Shown one piece after another: positions 1 through 10,264 of a stretch of DNA of 64,000 nucleotides. Every line of letters begins with the position of its first letter. The stretch's first letter is position 1. Source of the stretch: Phosphoribacter sp037046615 (GTDB lineage: Bacteria > Actinomycetota > Actinomycetes > Actinomycetales > Dermatophilaceae); assembly GCA_037046615.1 (NCBI GenBank), contig JBAOHD010000015.1:186001-250000 (forward strand), in the 5' to 3' direction. Under the pieces are notes generated by a model, which saw only the letters and a list, made by a program, of their open reading frames with translations, was not told the origin of the DNA and ran no database searches. Made by a program: the position numbers and the translations under genes.

Positions 1-735
1 GGAGAGCGGGAGCCACAGGAACTGCAGGTCGTCGGTGCGCATGAGGCCGAACGATGCGGCCGAGGCGGCGACGTAGACGAAGGCGTCATGCGTGAGCTCG
101 ACCCCCTTGGGGCGGCCGGTCGTCCCTGACGTGTAGATGATCGTCGCGAGCTGGCCGGGAACGAGGCCGTCGATCCGGCGTTCGATGGCGCCGGGGTCGC
201 GGGTGAGCAACTGGGAGCCGATGTCGAACAGGTCATCGGTCGAGATCACCCAGTCGCCGTCTGCGGCTCGCGGGTCCATGCTCACCACCCGGACCACCCG
301 GTCGCGTACCCCCGGGTCGGCGCGCAGCTTCTCGACCTGCTCCGCGTTCTCGGCGAGGACGATCCGGCAGCCGGAGTCCCGAAGGAGGTAGGCGACGTCG
401 TCGGCGATCGTGTTCGGGTACACCGTCGTGGTCGCGCCGCCCGCGCACATGATCGCGAGGTCGGCCAGAACCCACTCTAAGCGCGTGTGGGAGACGATCG
501 CGACCCGGTCCTCGGGCTCCAGTCCCAGTGCCAGCAGTCCCGCGGCCCAGACCGACACGCGGTCATATGCCTCGCGCCAGGTGATTTCGACGAGGTACTC
601 TCCCTCGAAGTACTGGTAGGCGGGGGAGTCGGCCGACTCGTGAACCCGGTGGCGGAAGAGGTGACCGACGCTGGGCTGCCGGTCCTCGAGCAGCGACCGG
701 TCGACGACCTCGGTGGCGGCGGTTGGCAGACCCAC
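1..735 (-). CDS. Long-chain acyl-CoA synthetase (AMP-forming), N-terminal part
   Basis: The reverse strand reads open for 245 codons from a GTG at 735 to the window edge, so the C-terminal half is missing. It matches the N-terminal half of FadD15-type fatty acid-CoA ligases, which adenylate a fatty acid and transfer it to CoA. Visible marks are the adenylation P-loop YTSGTTGRPKG near residue 200, the upstream WVLADLAIMCAGGATTTVYP core, and the following LTHDAFVYV. The start is fixed by AAGGAGG about five bases upstream (741-747 on the complement). It is divergent from a TetR-family gene, with palindromes in the shared 90 bp, so TetR control is likely. No frame break is seen in the part present. 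Confidence 0.9.
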   Translation of the reverse strand, partial: MGLPTAATEVVDRSLLEDRQPSVGHLFRHRVHESADSPAYQYFEGEYLVEITWREAYDRVSVWAAGLLALGLEPEDRVAIVSHTRLEWVLADLAIMCAGGATTTVYPNTIADDVAYLLRDSGCRIVLAENAEQVEKLRADPGVRDRVVRVVSMDPRAADGDWVISTDDLFDIGSQLLTRDPGAIERRIDGLVPGQLATIIYTSGTTGRPKGVELTHDAFVYVAASAASFGLMRTDDLQFLWLPLS

Positions 736-802
736 GTTGTCCTCCTTGAATCAGCGGCCTCGGCGGGGTGCCTGGCCTACCCTGGACTCCTGACCCACTT
801 AC

Positions 803-829
803 TAGAGCACTACTCTAGAGCAATGCTCT
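803..829. promoter_or_regulatory. Palindromic operator between acyl-CoA ligase and TetR gene
   Basis: Two inverted repeats lie side by side: TAGAG-N5-CTCTA (803-817) and the perfect AGAGCA-A-TGCTCT (817-829). TetR repressors bind such short palindromes in divergent promoter regions. The second palindrome overlaps the ATG at 823, so either the regulator represses itself at its start codon or translation begins at the in-frame GTG at 859. Confidence 0.5.
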
Positions 830-1449
830 ATGTGCCAACTCGAAGAGAGCGAGGAGTTGTGCCGAGATCGTCGGACACGCGCCGGGCTGTCCTTGACGGC
901 GCCGCTGAGCTGGTCGCCCAGGGTGGACCCGCGGCGGTGACCATCGCTGCGTTGAGTTCCCGCTCGGGTGTCTCGAACGGCAGCATCTATCACCACTTCG
1001 GCAGCCGGGAGGAGGTGCTGCGCAAGCTGCTCGTGGGCTGCTTCGCGGAGCTGATGGCGTGCATCTCGACGTCCCTCGACGACCGGCCGGCCGAACAGTG
1101 CCTCCGGTCCCTGGTCGGCGCCTACCTCGATTGGGTCGCCGCCCACCCGGGGAAGGCGGCGGTCATCTACGGTGTGCCGCTGGCGGCCGGTGTGATGGCC
1201 AACCATGGGAACGACGTCCTGGCCGCCAAGGGCGCGGCCGCGGCACCGGTCTCGGAGTGGATGCGCGAGCGCCGTGCCCTCGGCGAGATCAGGTCGATCC
1301 CCGACTGGGCGGCCGACCCGGTGGCATTCGGGCCGCTACATGAGGTGTGTCGCCGCGGCCTGGCCGGTAGCTGCGACCCTGAGGTCGTGGCTGACGCCTT
1401 CTGGGCGATCCACGCTCCGCCCTTAACGACGCCCGCGCCTGCGGCGTAG
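823..1449 (+). CDS. TetR-family transcriptional regulator
   Basis: A 208-residue protein with an N-terminal TetR helix-turn-helix: TIAALSSRSGVSNGSIYHHF is the recognition segment, followed by SREEVLRKLL. The C-terminal ligand domain is helical and not family-diagnostic. It is divergent from the acyl-CoA ligase and probably regulates it and itself through the palindromes at 803-829, by analogy with fatty-acid-responsive TetR regulators; the ligand is not visible. The start is uncertain: ATG 823 lacks a good ribosome site and lies inside a palindrome, while GTG 859 follows GAGGAG at very short spacing. The same frame is open much further upstream, but that part is antisense to the ligase. Confidence 0.85.
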   Translation: MLYVPTRRERGVVPRSSDTRRAVLDGAAELVAQGGPAAVTIAALSSRSGVSNGSIYHHFGSREEVLRKLLVGCFAELMACISTSLDDRPAEQCLRSLVGAYLDWVAAHPGKAAVIYGVPLAAGVMANHGNDVLAAKGAAAAPVSEWMRERRALGEIRSIPDWAADPVAFGPLHEVCRRGLAGSCDPEVVADAFWAIHAPPLTTPAPAA

Positions 1450-1488
1450 CCGTCCGTCAGGCTCACAGCGCCTGGAAGACTGGACCCC

Positions 1489-2140
1489 GTGACAGGGGCC
1501 CCAGTGGAGCTGCGCGGGTATCTGACCGAGATCGTGCGGCACCCGGTCGACGCGATCGGCGACCTGCTCGGGGTGTGGCTCACCGGCAGCGCCGCGCAGG
1601 ACGTCCATGAGCACGGCGTCAGTGACGTCGACGTGCTGGCGGTGTCCGGGCACCCTCATCCCGAGGAAGTGCGCAGACGGTTGGGCGCGGCCGTCAGCCA
1701 CCCCGCACTTCCCTGCCCGACTGTCGGCCTGGAGCTTGTGCGCCCTGGCAGACCTCGAGCCCCTGGCTGATCCGGTCCGGTTCCAGCTCAACGTCAACGG
1801 TGGTCAGCAGCGGGCCACGCAGGTGCAGCTGGAGCCGGACTCGGTCAGCTGGTGGGCAGTGATCGACCTCGCCGCCGCGCGCCAGGTGGGGATCCCGCTC
1901 CATGGACCGTCGGCCGAGGCGGTGATTCCTGCGGGCCCGGATAGCCGCCTGCGAGGTGCCATCCGCGAGTCGGCGGGTTGCACGGCGAAGCCGACGCCGG
2001 CTCTCGAACCGGATCCTCAACCTGGCCCGCATGGTGGTGCTGCTCGAGCAGCGCGGCTGGCTCTCCAAGCCGGCCGGCGCGGACGAACTGCGTGAACGTC
2101 ACCCGGACCTCGCCCGGACTCGGCGGGACTTGCGGTGTCG
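1489..2140 (+). pseudogene. Nucleotidyltransferase-domain protein (aminoglycoside adenylyltransferase-like), frameshifted
   Basis: The first frame (GTG 1489) encodes a nucleotidyltransferase start with the GSA...DVDVL signature of the aadA/DUF4111-type fold. Near 1735-1750 the coding moves to a second frame (ADLEPLADPVRFQLNVNGG, then WWAVIDLAAARQVGIPLHGP). Near 1975 it moves to a third (NRILNLARMVVLLEQRGWLS). Together the pieces form about 215 residues of one protein. Family members transfer AMP to an aminoglycoside or carry out an unknown nucleotidyl transfer; the substrate cannot be told here. The 3' end abuts the truncated TnsB reading frame on the other strand, so the last codons may be lost to the junction. 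It could be a real pseudogene or an intact gene with two extra bases. Confidence 0.65.
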
Positions 2141-2289
2141 ATCAGCTCTGCCACGGTCACCGTGCGATACCGTCCGTCGCCGTCGTGCAGCCTCACCGTT
2201 GTCGCGTCGACCTCGCACACCGACCATGCCTCCCCGTCGAACCAGAGCCGGCTTCCGACGTGGACCTCAAGAACAGCGCTGTTCGTCAT
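2115..2289 (-). pseudogene. TnsB/Mu-type transposase, N-terminal remnant
   Basis: From ATG 2289 on the reverse strand about 55 codons read LEVHVGSRLWFDGEAWSV...VRLHDGDGRYRTVTVAELID. This resembles the start of the DDE transposase subunit that follows TnsA-like genes in actinobacterial Tn7-like elements. Similarity stops where the nucleotidyltransferase relic on the opposite strand begins (about 2115-2145), so the catalytic DDE core is absent. It overlaps the end of the TnsA relic by about 20 bp, the usual tnsA-tnsB coupling. The call rests mainly on position and the short N-terminal pattern. Confidence 0.5.
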
Positions 2290-3033
2290 GGACCTCTCGA
2301 ATCGTCCGGATCTCGGTGCTCATGTCGATCGGTTGATCGAGCGCGACCTGCCACGACTGCTGCCAGAGCAGCGTGGTGAGCGCCCCGCCCGTAGGGTGGC
2401 ACTGGAGTGGGGTGACCGAGCTGCCTCGGCCAGGGCGGCACCGAGAGTGCGTCCAGGACGTCCTGCACGGGCCAGTGTGGCCATCGCGTCGGAATCGACG
2501 AACCGGCCGCGACGTCCCTGGGCGAGGAACCGGACGTTCGTCAGTTCGATCGGATCCGCGCCCGACCAGATCGAGTTCCGTCAGCCGCGTTCGGACAGCA
2601 ATCGTCCAGTCCAGGTGAGAACCACCGCCACATCGGGCTTGTCCAACATGTCGGCAGGCTTGACGTCGACGACCTCCACCGTTCCGTTGCGATGAAGCAG
2701 CAGGTAGCCAGGTACGTGTCGACGTAGCGCGTCGCCGTCACGACCGGAGATGCCGAACGGCTGGCTCGCGATGGCCACCACGTCACGGTCGAAGTCGGCG
2801 AGCATCAGCCGATCGCGCTCCAGCAGGCTCTCGTAGCCCACGTGGTCGCCCACCGTGGCTGACCACCACCAACCTGGGTAGTGCCCCATCCCGGCATAGG
2901 AGGGGAAGGACCGAACCGGTAGTCCCCGGGCCACCCCCGCCGGCGGAGCCGAGCCCAGCGTCGTGATCACGTCCTGGCCCGTGAAGGACGTGCACCGGAA
3001 CTCGACCATCGGCTCGCGCGGCTGCGTGGCCAC
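2267..3033 (-). pseudogene. TnsA-like heteromeric transposase endonuclease subunit, inactivated
   Basis: From GTG 3033 on the reverse strand the protein matches TnsA-like endonucleases, which cut the 5' strands at Tn7-like transposon ends. Visible are ESLLERDRLMLADFD with the first acidic residue and VEVVDVKP with the D-x-K end of the PD-(D/E)xK site. The usual HVPDY is HVPGY here, so a likely catalytic Asp is Gly. After LTWTGRLLSERG a TGA stands where a Trp codon is expected. The same frame then resumes with IWSGADPIELTNVRFLAQGRR...FVDSDAMATL, and a frameshift near 2400-2430 leads to LLWQQSWQVALDQPIDMSTEIRT. One nonsense codon, one frameshift and a lost active-site residue argue for true decay. 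Confidence 0.7.
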
Positions 3034-3052
3034 GAGACCAGCGTCCTCCCGC

Positions 3053-3107
3053 GCGACAAGTTAGCGAGACAAAGACTCGCATGCGACGAGAAAGTGAGAC
3101 AACGACA
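3053..3107. mobile_element. Right end of a Tn7-like transposon (TnsB-type binding repeats)
   Basis: Two direct repeats match at 16 of 20 positions: GCGACAAGTTAGCGAGACAA (3053-3072) and GCGACGAGAAAGTGAGACAA (3083-3102). A partial third copy, CGACAAG, follows at 3103. Read on the complement, the segment begins TGTCGTTGTCTC at 3107, fitting the TGT terminus typical of Tn7-like elements. It sits just outside the TnsA relic, which is where Tn7 keeps its tnsA-proximal end. The other end is not found, because the element is truncated near 2115-2145. The host flank starts at 3108. Confidence 0.55.
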
Positions 3108-3181
3108 AGTAGATCGGGAACCTACACGAGCGGCCTTTCGGTCCTCTCCCACCGATCCGGGAACAACGCGGCCTACCGCAG

Positions 3182-3265
3182 AGTTGAGTCAGGTGGACGC
3201 AACTTTACCGAGCCTGAGCTTGACAACCACGAGCCCTGCCCCGCAAGGTGAGTCCCGGACACTCA
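3182..3265 (+). promoter_or_regulatory. dnaK promoter region with two HAIR-like HspR operators
   Basis: HspR binds CTTGAGT-N7-ACTCAAG (HAIR). At 3184-3202 the sequence is TTGAG-N9-CGCAA with AGTTGAG and CAACTT outer arms, one mismatch from consensus. At 3249-3265 it is TGAGT-N7-ACTCA with exact spacing. A TTGACA-like -35 element lies between them at 3220-3225; I see no convincing -10 box. With hspR as last gene of the operon this gives the usual autoregulated heat-shock circuit. Confidence 0.65.
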
Positions 3266-3299
3266 ACCACATCAACCACATCAACCACATCAACCACAC
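3264..3299 (+). repeat. 9-bp tandem repeat in the dnaK leader
   Basis: Four consecutive copies of CAACCACAT, the last ending in C, lie about 50 bp upstream of the dnaK start, directly after the second HAIR. It is probably transcribed as part of the untranslated leader; no function is evident. Confidence 0.85.
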
Positions 3300-3347
3300 G
3301 GCATACGGACACCCCGTATGACGTCACAACCCCAGCAGGAGACACCC

Positions 3348-5225
<1,878 letters not shown>

Positions 5226-5229
<4 letters not shown>

Positions 5230-5897
5230 CCCAGCCGTTCGCAGCCGACACGTCGGCGGCCGGTGCTCAGGCACCGGCCGCCGGCGAGCCGGTGGTGTCC
5301 CACGGTTATGCCGCAGAAGGCGACTCGACCGAGCCGACGCTCCACCGCGACGCAGCCGGGGCCGAGGCGACGGCCGAGGCCGAGGCGATGGGCGGGGCTG
5401 AGGCGATGGGCGGGGCTGAGGTGACGGACGCGGCATACGCGACGGACTCACCCGACTCGATGAGCCCCGACGCGGCCCTGGCCGCCGAGCGCCTCGAAGA
5501 CCTACGCCGTCTGCAGGCCGAATACGTCAACTACAAGAAGCGGGTCGACCGTGACCGGTCGCTAGCCCGCGAAGCCGGCATCAGCTACGTCCTCGAATCG
5601 ATGCTGCCGGTCTTGGACGACATCCACCTGGCCCGCGAGCACGGCGACCTCGACGGCGGCCCCTTCGCCGCCATCTCAGAAAAGCTCGAGACCATCCTGG
5701 CCAAGCTGGGGATTGAGCGATTCGGCTCTGTCGGAGACGAATTCGATCCCAACTTCCACGAGGCCCTGATGCACATCGCCGCGGACCTGCCCGAGGGCGC
5801 GACCGCGACGACCGTCGTCCAGGTCCTCCAACCCGGTTTCCGCATGGGTGAGCGCGTCGTCCGCGCCGCCCGCGTCGCGGTCGCCGACCCGCAGTAA
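5226..5897 (+). CDS. grpE: Nucleotide exchange factor GrpE
   Basis: A 223-residue protein whose GTG start overlaps the dnaK stop by four bases, giving translational coupling. GrpE releases ADP from DnaK. The first 75 residues are low-complexity Ala/Glu/Gly, including a short duplication (EAMGGA twice). Then comes the coiled-coil dimerisation helix (LEDLRRLQAEYVNYKKRVDR) and the C-terminal beta domain with GDEFDPNFHEALMH and the closing TVVQVLQPGFRMGERVVRAA, all family hallmarks. It is the second gene of the dnaK-grpE-dnaJ-hspR operon. Confidence 0.96.
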
Positions 5898-5909
5898 AGG
5901 AGGTGCTCC

Positions 5910-6941
5910 ATGGCTAGCCAGGACTGGGTCGAAAAGGACTTCTACGCCATCCTCGGTGTCGCCAAGGACGCCGACGACGCGACGATCAAGAAGACCTACC
6001 GCAAGCTCGCCCGCAAGTTCCACCCCGACCGCACAGCCGGGGACACCAAGGCCGAAGACCGGTTCAAGGAGATCGGGGAGGCCTATTCGGTCCTGTCCGA
6101 CCCCGAGCAGCGTCAGCAATACGACCAGATCCGCGCGATGACCCACGGCGGCGCCCGCTTCACCGCGGGCGGGCCGGGGGGCGCTGGCGGGTTTGAGGAC
6201 ATGTTCTCCGGCATGTTCGGTGGCGGGGGCGGGCCCAACGTCCGCTTCACGACCGGCAGCCGCGGCGGCGCCCAACCCGACCTCGAAGACCTGCTCGGTG
6301 GCCTCTTCGGTGGCGCGGGCGGGCAGGGTGGTTTCGGTGGTGGGTATGCCGGTGGGCCGGGTGGCTACGGCTACGGCCCCACCCGCGGGCCACGCCGGGG
6401 CCAGGACGTCGAGGCCCGGGTCACGCTGAGCTTCCGCCAGGCGGTCGAGGGCGACACCGTCTCGCTGTCTGGCCCGACCGGCCAGGTGACGACCCGCATC
6501 CCCGCGGGCGTCAAGGACGGGCAGCGGATCAAGCTGCGCGGCAAGGGCCACGCCGGAGACCCCGGAGGCGAGGCCGGCGATCTCCTGCTCCTCGTCAGCG
6601 TCACCCCGCACTCGGTCTTCGGTCGCGAAGGTGACAACCTCACGATCGACCTGCCGGTGACCTTCGCCGAAGCGGCGCTCGGAGCCACGGTCACTGTGCC
6701 CACTCTCACCGGTGACTCGGTGCGGGTGCGGGTCGCGCCCGGCACTCCGAGTGGTCGGGTGCTGCGCGTCAAGGGCCGTGGCGTCCGCACGTCCAAGCAC
6801 ACCGGCGACCTGCTCGCCAAGGTGCAGGTCGTCGTGCCGCAGCGACTCTCTGACGCTGCCCGCGAAGCGATCGAAGCACTCAAGGCCGACGAGGCCGAGA
6901 TCGACCCTCGGGCGGCGCTGGCCGAAAAGGCCGCCCGGTAG
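5910..6941 (+). CDS. dnaJ: DnaJ-type co-chaperone without zinc finger
   Basis: 343 residues preceded by AAAGGAGG, 12 bp after grpE. The J domain (about residues 8-75) contains the HPD motif in ARKFHPDRTAG and stimulates DnaK ATP hydrolysis. A Gly/Phe-rich linker follows (about 80-150). The two beta-barrel substrate domains come next (VTLSFRQAVEGDTVSL; RIPAGVKDGQRIKLRGKG; PHSVFGREGDNL). The four CxxCxGxG zinc-binding repeats of classical DnaJ are absent, so this is a CbpA-like or DnaJ2-type protein. This form is common next to grpE in actinobacteria. No frame defect. Confidence 0.93.
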   Translation: MASQDWVEKDFYAILGVAKDADDATIKKTYRKLARKFHPDRTAGDTKAEDRFKEIGEAYSVLSDPEQRQQYDQIRAMTHGGARFTAGGPGGAGGFEDMFSGMFGGGGGPNVRFTTGSRGGAQPDLEDLLGGLFGGAGGQGGFGGGYAGGPGGYGYGPTRGPRRGQDVEARVTLSFRQAVEGDTVSLSGPTGQVTTRIPAGVKDGQRIKLRGKGHAGDPGGEAGDLLLLVSVTPHSVFGREGDNLTIDLPVTFAEAALGATVTVPTLTGDSVRVRVAPGTPSGRVLRVKGRGVRTSKHTGDLLAKVQVVVPQRLSDAAREAIEALKADEAEIDPRAALAEKAAR

Positions 6942-6991
6942 CGATATCCCCACCAGCACCACGGACAAGCGCCGGAAGGAGGTGACCGTCG

Positions 6992-7423
6992 ATGAGTAGT
7001 TTCGTGCCCGACGAACACACACCCGTCTTCGTCATCTCCGTCGCCGCCCAGCTCGCGGGGATGCACGCGCAGACGTTGCGGCAATACGACCGGCTCGGCC
7101 TGGTCTCGCCCTCCCGCACCCGCGGCGGCGGGCGACGCTATTCCGCCCGTGACGTCGCCGTGCTCCGCGAGGTGCAGCGGCTCTCCCAAGAGGGCATCTC
7201 CCTGGCAGGCATCCAGCGCATCCTCGACCTCGAACGCGAGGTCGCGATGCTCCGCGCCCAGGTGCGCGCGCTCGGCGACGAGCTGGACGGCATGCGCCAT
7301 CGCTCCGCGCGCGTCTTCGCCGCCGGCCGCAGCGGCGAGATCGTCGCGATGCGCCAGGGCGAGCGTCCGGTGCGCGGCCAGAGCAGCTCGCAATCGCTCG
7401 TGTTGTGGGGCGCTCGCCGCTGA
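6992..7423 (+). CDS. hspR: Heat-shock repressor HspR (MerR family)
   Basis: 143 residues with a strong ribosome site (AAGGAGGTGACC). The N-terminal MerR helix-turn-helix reads VAAQLAGMHAQTLRQYDRLG, then GGGRRYSARDVAVLREVQ with the arginine-rich wing. A dimerisation coiled coil (LDLEREVAMLRAQVRALGDE) follows. HspR represses dnaK and clpB operons by binding HAIR operators with DnaK as co-repressor. Matching operators lie before dnaK (3182-3265) and clpB (43801-43825), which supports this as the regulator of both. Confidence 0.95.
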   Translation: MSSFVPDEHTPVFVISVAAQLAGMHAQTLRQYDRLGLVSPSRTRGGGRRYSARDVAVLREVQRLSQEGISLAGIQRILDLEREVAMLRAQVRALGDELDGMRHRSARVFAAGRSGEIVAMRQGERPVRGQSSSQSLVLWGARR

Positions 7424-7511
7424 ATCCGGGGCCCACGCCCCACGCTGCGTATGCCATTGCCCTCACCGCCCCGCCATTGTCCCCCGTGAGTGGCCCTCCT
7501 AGTCTGGAAGC

Positions 7512-8690
7512 GTGAGCGAAGCTTCGGCGGTGCGGCCGCTTCGTGCGCCGCGAGATGTGACGACCGTCCTCGCCTCTGTGGGCGGCGTCGTCGCGTGGGC
7601 TGGCGTGGTCGTGCCCGCCGCCCTCAGCCACCGCCGCGGGCAGGTGCCGCCCGCGTGGTGGGCTCTGTCGATCGTCGTGGTCGTCTGTTTCGTCATGCTC
7701 TCCGACGCGCTCGTGCGGCCCCACAGGTCGGATCGCTGGGTGATGGTCATCGGTGTCGGCGCGGCGCTCGCGGCCAACATGGTGTGGGGCGTCGATCAGA
7801 TCGCGCCGGTCTTCCTCGTGCTCATGGCCGGCGCCTGCGGTTGGGCTCTGAGCACCCGCGGGACCGTCGTGCTGGGGGCGTTCCTCTTCTTTGCCCTCAT
7901 GGCGATCCTCGCGTGGCAGGGCGCGACGATCGTCTGGGCGGTCATTTACGGCGCGCTCATCCTTTTCGCCTCGCTCATGGTCGACGTCGTCGTGCGCTCG
8001 GCGCGCGAGCGAGACATCTCGGGCGAGATCGCGCGACAACTCGAAGTCACGAATGCCGCTCTCGTGCACACGAATGCCGACCTTGCGGCCGCTCAAGCCC
8101 GGCTCGCGGAAGTCAGTGCCGCCGACGAGCGGTTGCGCATCGCGCGGGAGCTCCACGACAGCATGGGCACCCAGGTGACGACGCTGGCTCTCACGCTGGA
8201 ACTCATCGCGCGGCATACGACCCCGCAGACCGAGGCCCTCGTGGCTGATGCCCGCGCGCTGGCCTCTGACCTCATCCGTGAGGTGCGCGGCGCCGTGACC
8301 CAGCTGCGCGACGGCCCGGTCAGTGTGCGCGACCAGCTCACGCGCACCGCCCGCAGCCTCCCCAGGCCGGTCGTGTCGCTCGACCTCGATACGACCCTCG
8401 ACGAGGTGAGCCGCCCACACGCCGATGCCGTATGCCGTGTGGTCCAGGAGGCGTTGACCAACGCAGCCAAACACTCCCACGCACGCCAGGCCTGGGTCGA
8501 GGTCCATCGCCGGGGCGGGTGGATCGAGGTCACCGTCCGCGACGACGGGCAGGGCGCCGACCCGATCACACCAGGACACGGTCTCACCGGAATGACCGAG
8601 CGCGTGAGCGCTCTCGAAGGCGCCGTCGAGTGGAATTCGCAACGCGGCCAGGGCTTTACGGTCTCGGCGCGACTTCCCGACCGGCCCTAG
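7512..8690 (+). CDS. Sensor histidine kinase, NarL/DegS type (HisKA_3), copy 1
   Basis: 392 residues from GTG 7512. The N-terminal half (about 1-170) is hydrophobic with several predicted membrane segments and no clear extracellular domain. A helical stretch (AALVHTNADLAAAQARLAEV) leads to the dimerisation/phosphoacceptor box ERLRIARELHDSMGTQVT, whose His is the likely phosphorylation site. The ATPase domain has the N-box VVQEALTNAAKHSHA, G1 VRDDGQGAD and G2 GHGLTGMTERV. The next gene is a paralogue of the same architecture, and no response regulator lies nearby, so the partner must be elsewhere. Input signal unknown. Confidence 0.9.
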   Translation: MSEASAVRPLRAPRDVTTVLASVGGVVAWAGVVVPAALSHRRGQVPPAWWALSIVVVVCFVMLSDALVRPHRSDRWVMVIGVGAALAANMVWGVDQIAPVFLVLMAGACGWALSTRGTVVLGAFLFFALMAILAWQGATIVWAVIYGALILFASLMVDVVVRSARERDISGEIARQLEVTNAALVHTNADLAAAQARLAEVSAADERLRIARELHDSMGTQVTTLALTLELIARHTTPQTEALVADARALASDLIREVRGAVTQLRDGPVSVRDQLTRTARSLPRPVVSLDLDTTLDEVSRPHADAVCRVVQEALTNAAKHSHARQAWVEVHRRGGWIEVTVRDDGQGADPITPGHGLTGMTERVSALEGAVEWNSQRGQGFTVSARLPDRP

Positions 8691-8827
8691 GGCAGGGCCG
8701 CGTCCTTCGCGCATACCGCCCCCGATCGGGTGGGCGAGGATGCCCTACCGCGGCAGGAGCTCTCGGGCGGGTCCGAGTTTTGGGCATTTCCCCGCGCGCG
8801 TCCGGGACCGATCCTTAGGCTGGGCCG

Positions 8828-10051
8828 ATGAGCGCTCCCCAGCCGTGTGGAGCCACCGAGCCAGAGGTGACCTTCGGGCCTGACGAGCGCATCCAGACCA
8901 CCCGCCTCGCAGCGATCGGTGGTGTGGTCGCCTGGGCGGGCACCGTGCTCCCGGCTGCGATGAGCCGCCACCGCGCCGAGGTCCCCCTCGTGTGGTGGGT
9001 GCTCGCGGCCGTCATCCTCGTCGCCTTCGTCGCGCTATCCGACTCGCTCGTCAAACCCCACCCCAGTGACCGTGCGTTTGCGGTCATCATCGTCGTCGCG
9101 TCCATCGCCGCGGTTTTTGTCTACGGTGCCGGCAGCTTCACGCCGGTCTTCCTCGTCCTCAGTTCCGGCGTCGTCGGCTGGCGGGCAAGCCCGCGCGTCC
9201 TCATCGGAGTCGGCGTCCTCCAGACCGCCGCTCTCGTCCTCGCCCTCGTCCTGGAAGAGGGGACGGTCGTCTGGGCGCTCGTGTATGCCGCCCTGATGTT
9301 CTTCGCCGGGCTCATGGTCACCGTCGTCGTGCGGGAGGGGAGGTCGCGCGACGCGGCATACGAAACCGCGAAGGCGCTCGCGGCGGCCAACGAGCGGCTG
9401 CGTCAGGTCAACACCGATCTTGCTGCGGCCCAAGCCCGGCTGGCCGAGGCGAGCAAGGCGCAGGAGCGGCTGCGGATCTCCCGGGACCTGCACGACAGCA
9501 TGGGTCATCAAGTGACGGCCCTGTCGATGACCCTCGAGCTCATCGACCACCACCCGCACGAGGACATCAAGGACCTCGTTGCCCAGGCCCGGATGCTTTC
9601 CAGCGGCCTCCTGCGGGATGTGCGGGGGGCCGTGACGCACCTACGGACGGGCCACCAGCGATCACAGCCGCGGGACGAACTCTCTCGGTGGGTGCGGAGC
9701 ATCCCGCGGCCCACGGTGTCCCTCGACGTCGACGCGGCCATCGACGACCTGCCGCCGGAGGCGGCCACGGCCGCGATCCGGATCGTCCAGGAGGCCGTGA
9801 CCAACGCGGCCAAGCACTCGACCGGCGATCACGTGTGGGTCAGGGCAGAGCCCACGCCCTCCACGATCGTCGTGACGATTCGCGACAACGGTCATGTCAC
9901 CGCGCCCCTCGAGCCGGGCAACGGGTTCGCGGTCATGCTCGAGCGAGCCGAGGGGGTCGGGGCCACCGTCACGTGGTCCGAAATCGTCGACGGTGGCATC
10001 GAGGTGCGGGCTGACTTCCCGTTGGCAGGCGCGATCCACCAGCGGCTCTGA
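8828..10051 (+). CDS. Sensor histidine kinase, NarL/DegS type (HisKA_3), copy 2
   Basis: 407 residues, clearly paralogous to the preceding kinase. It has the same multi-membrane N-terminus, the same RQVNTDLAAAQARLAEASKA linker, the phosphoacceptor box ERLRISRDLHDSMGHQVT, N-box IVQEAVTNAAKHST and G1 IRDNGHVTA. The G2 region (GNGFAVMLERAEGV) departs from the usual Gly-rich form, so ATP turnover may be weaker. The pair suggests tandem duplication, with possible heterodimers or a signal-sensing and a modulating partner. No response regulator is encoded next to it. A strong hairpin follows at 10116. Confidence 0.9.
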   Translation: MSAPQPCGATEPEVTFGPDERIQTTRLAAIGGVVAWAGTVLPAAMSRHRAEVPLVWWVLAAVILVAFVALSDSLVKPHPSDRAFAVIIVVASIAAVFVYGAGSFTPVFLVLSSGVVGWRASPRVLIGVGVLQTAALVLALVLEEGTVVWALVYAALMFFAGLMVTVVVREGRSRDAAYETAKALAAANERLRQVNTDLAAAQARLAEASKAQERLRISRDLHDSMGHQVTALSMTLELIDHHPHEDIKDLVAQARMLSSGLLRDVRGAVTHLRTGHQRSQPRDELSRWVRSIPRPTVSLDVDAAIDDLPPEAATAAIRIVQEAVTNAAKHSTGDHVWVRAEPTPSTIVVTIRDNGHVTAPLEPGNGFAVMLERAEGVGATVTWSEIVDGGIEVRADFPLAGAIHQRL

Positions 10052-10115
10052 GCGCGGCCCGGCATACTCGCGGCGCGACGGGGCATGAGACGGGGCATGA
10101 GACGGGGCAGTGAAC

Positions 10116-10143
10116 AGGGCCGGCACCCACAGGTGCCGGCCCT
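10116..10143. terminator. Strong intrinsic hairpin after the kinase pair
   Basis: AGGGCCGGCACC pairs perfectly with GGTGCCGGCCCT over 12 bp around a four-base loop. There is no T-tract, which is common for actinobacterial hairpin terminators. It separates the kinases from the CHAT operon. Just upstream (10077-10110) the unit GACGGGGCATGA is repeated about three times. Confidence 0.7.
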
Positions 10144-10264
10144 GCCGCGTCGCCATCCACGGAACGCACTCATCTCTCGACGGACAACCAGCCACGCGGC
10201 TCTGTCCGTCGGATGGTCTCAGGGCGACGTCGCCCGATCGTGCGAGTTGATCGCCGACCTCGAC

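Noticed and set aside
487..822. Upstream extension of the TetR reading frame to a 320-residue protein
   Set aside because: This part is antisense to the acyl-CoA ligase and encodes no TetR-like sequence; the HTH begins after 860.
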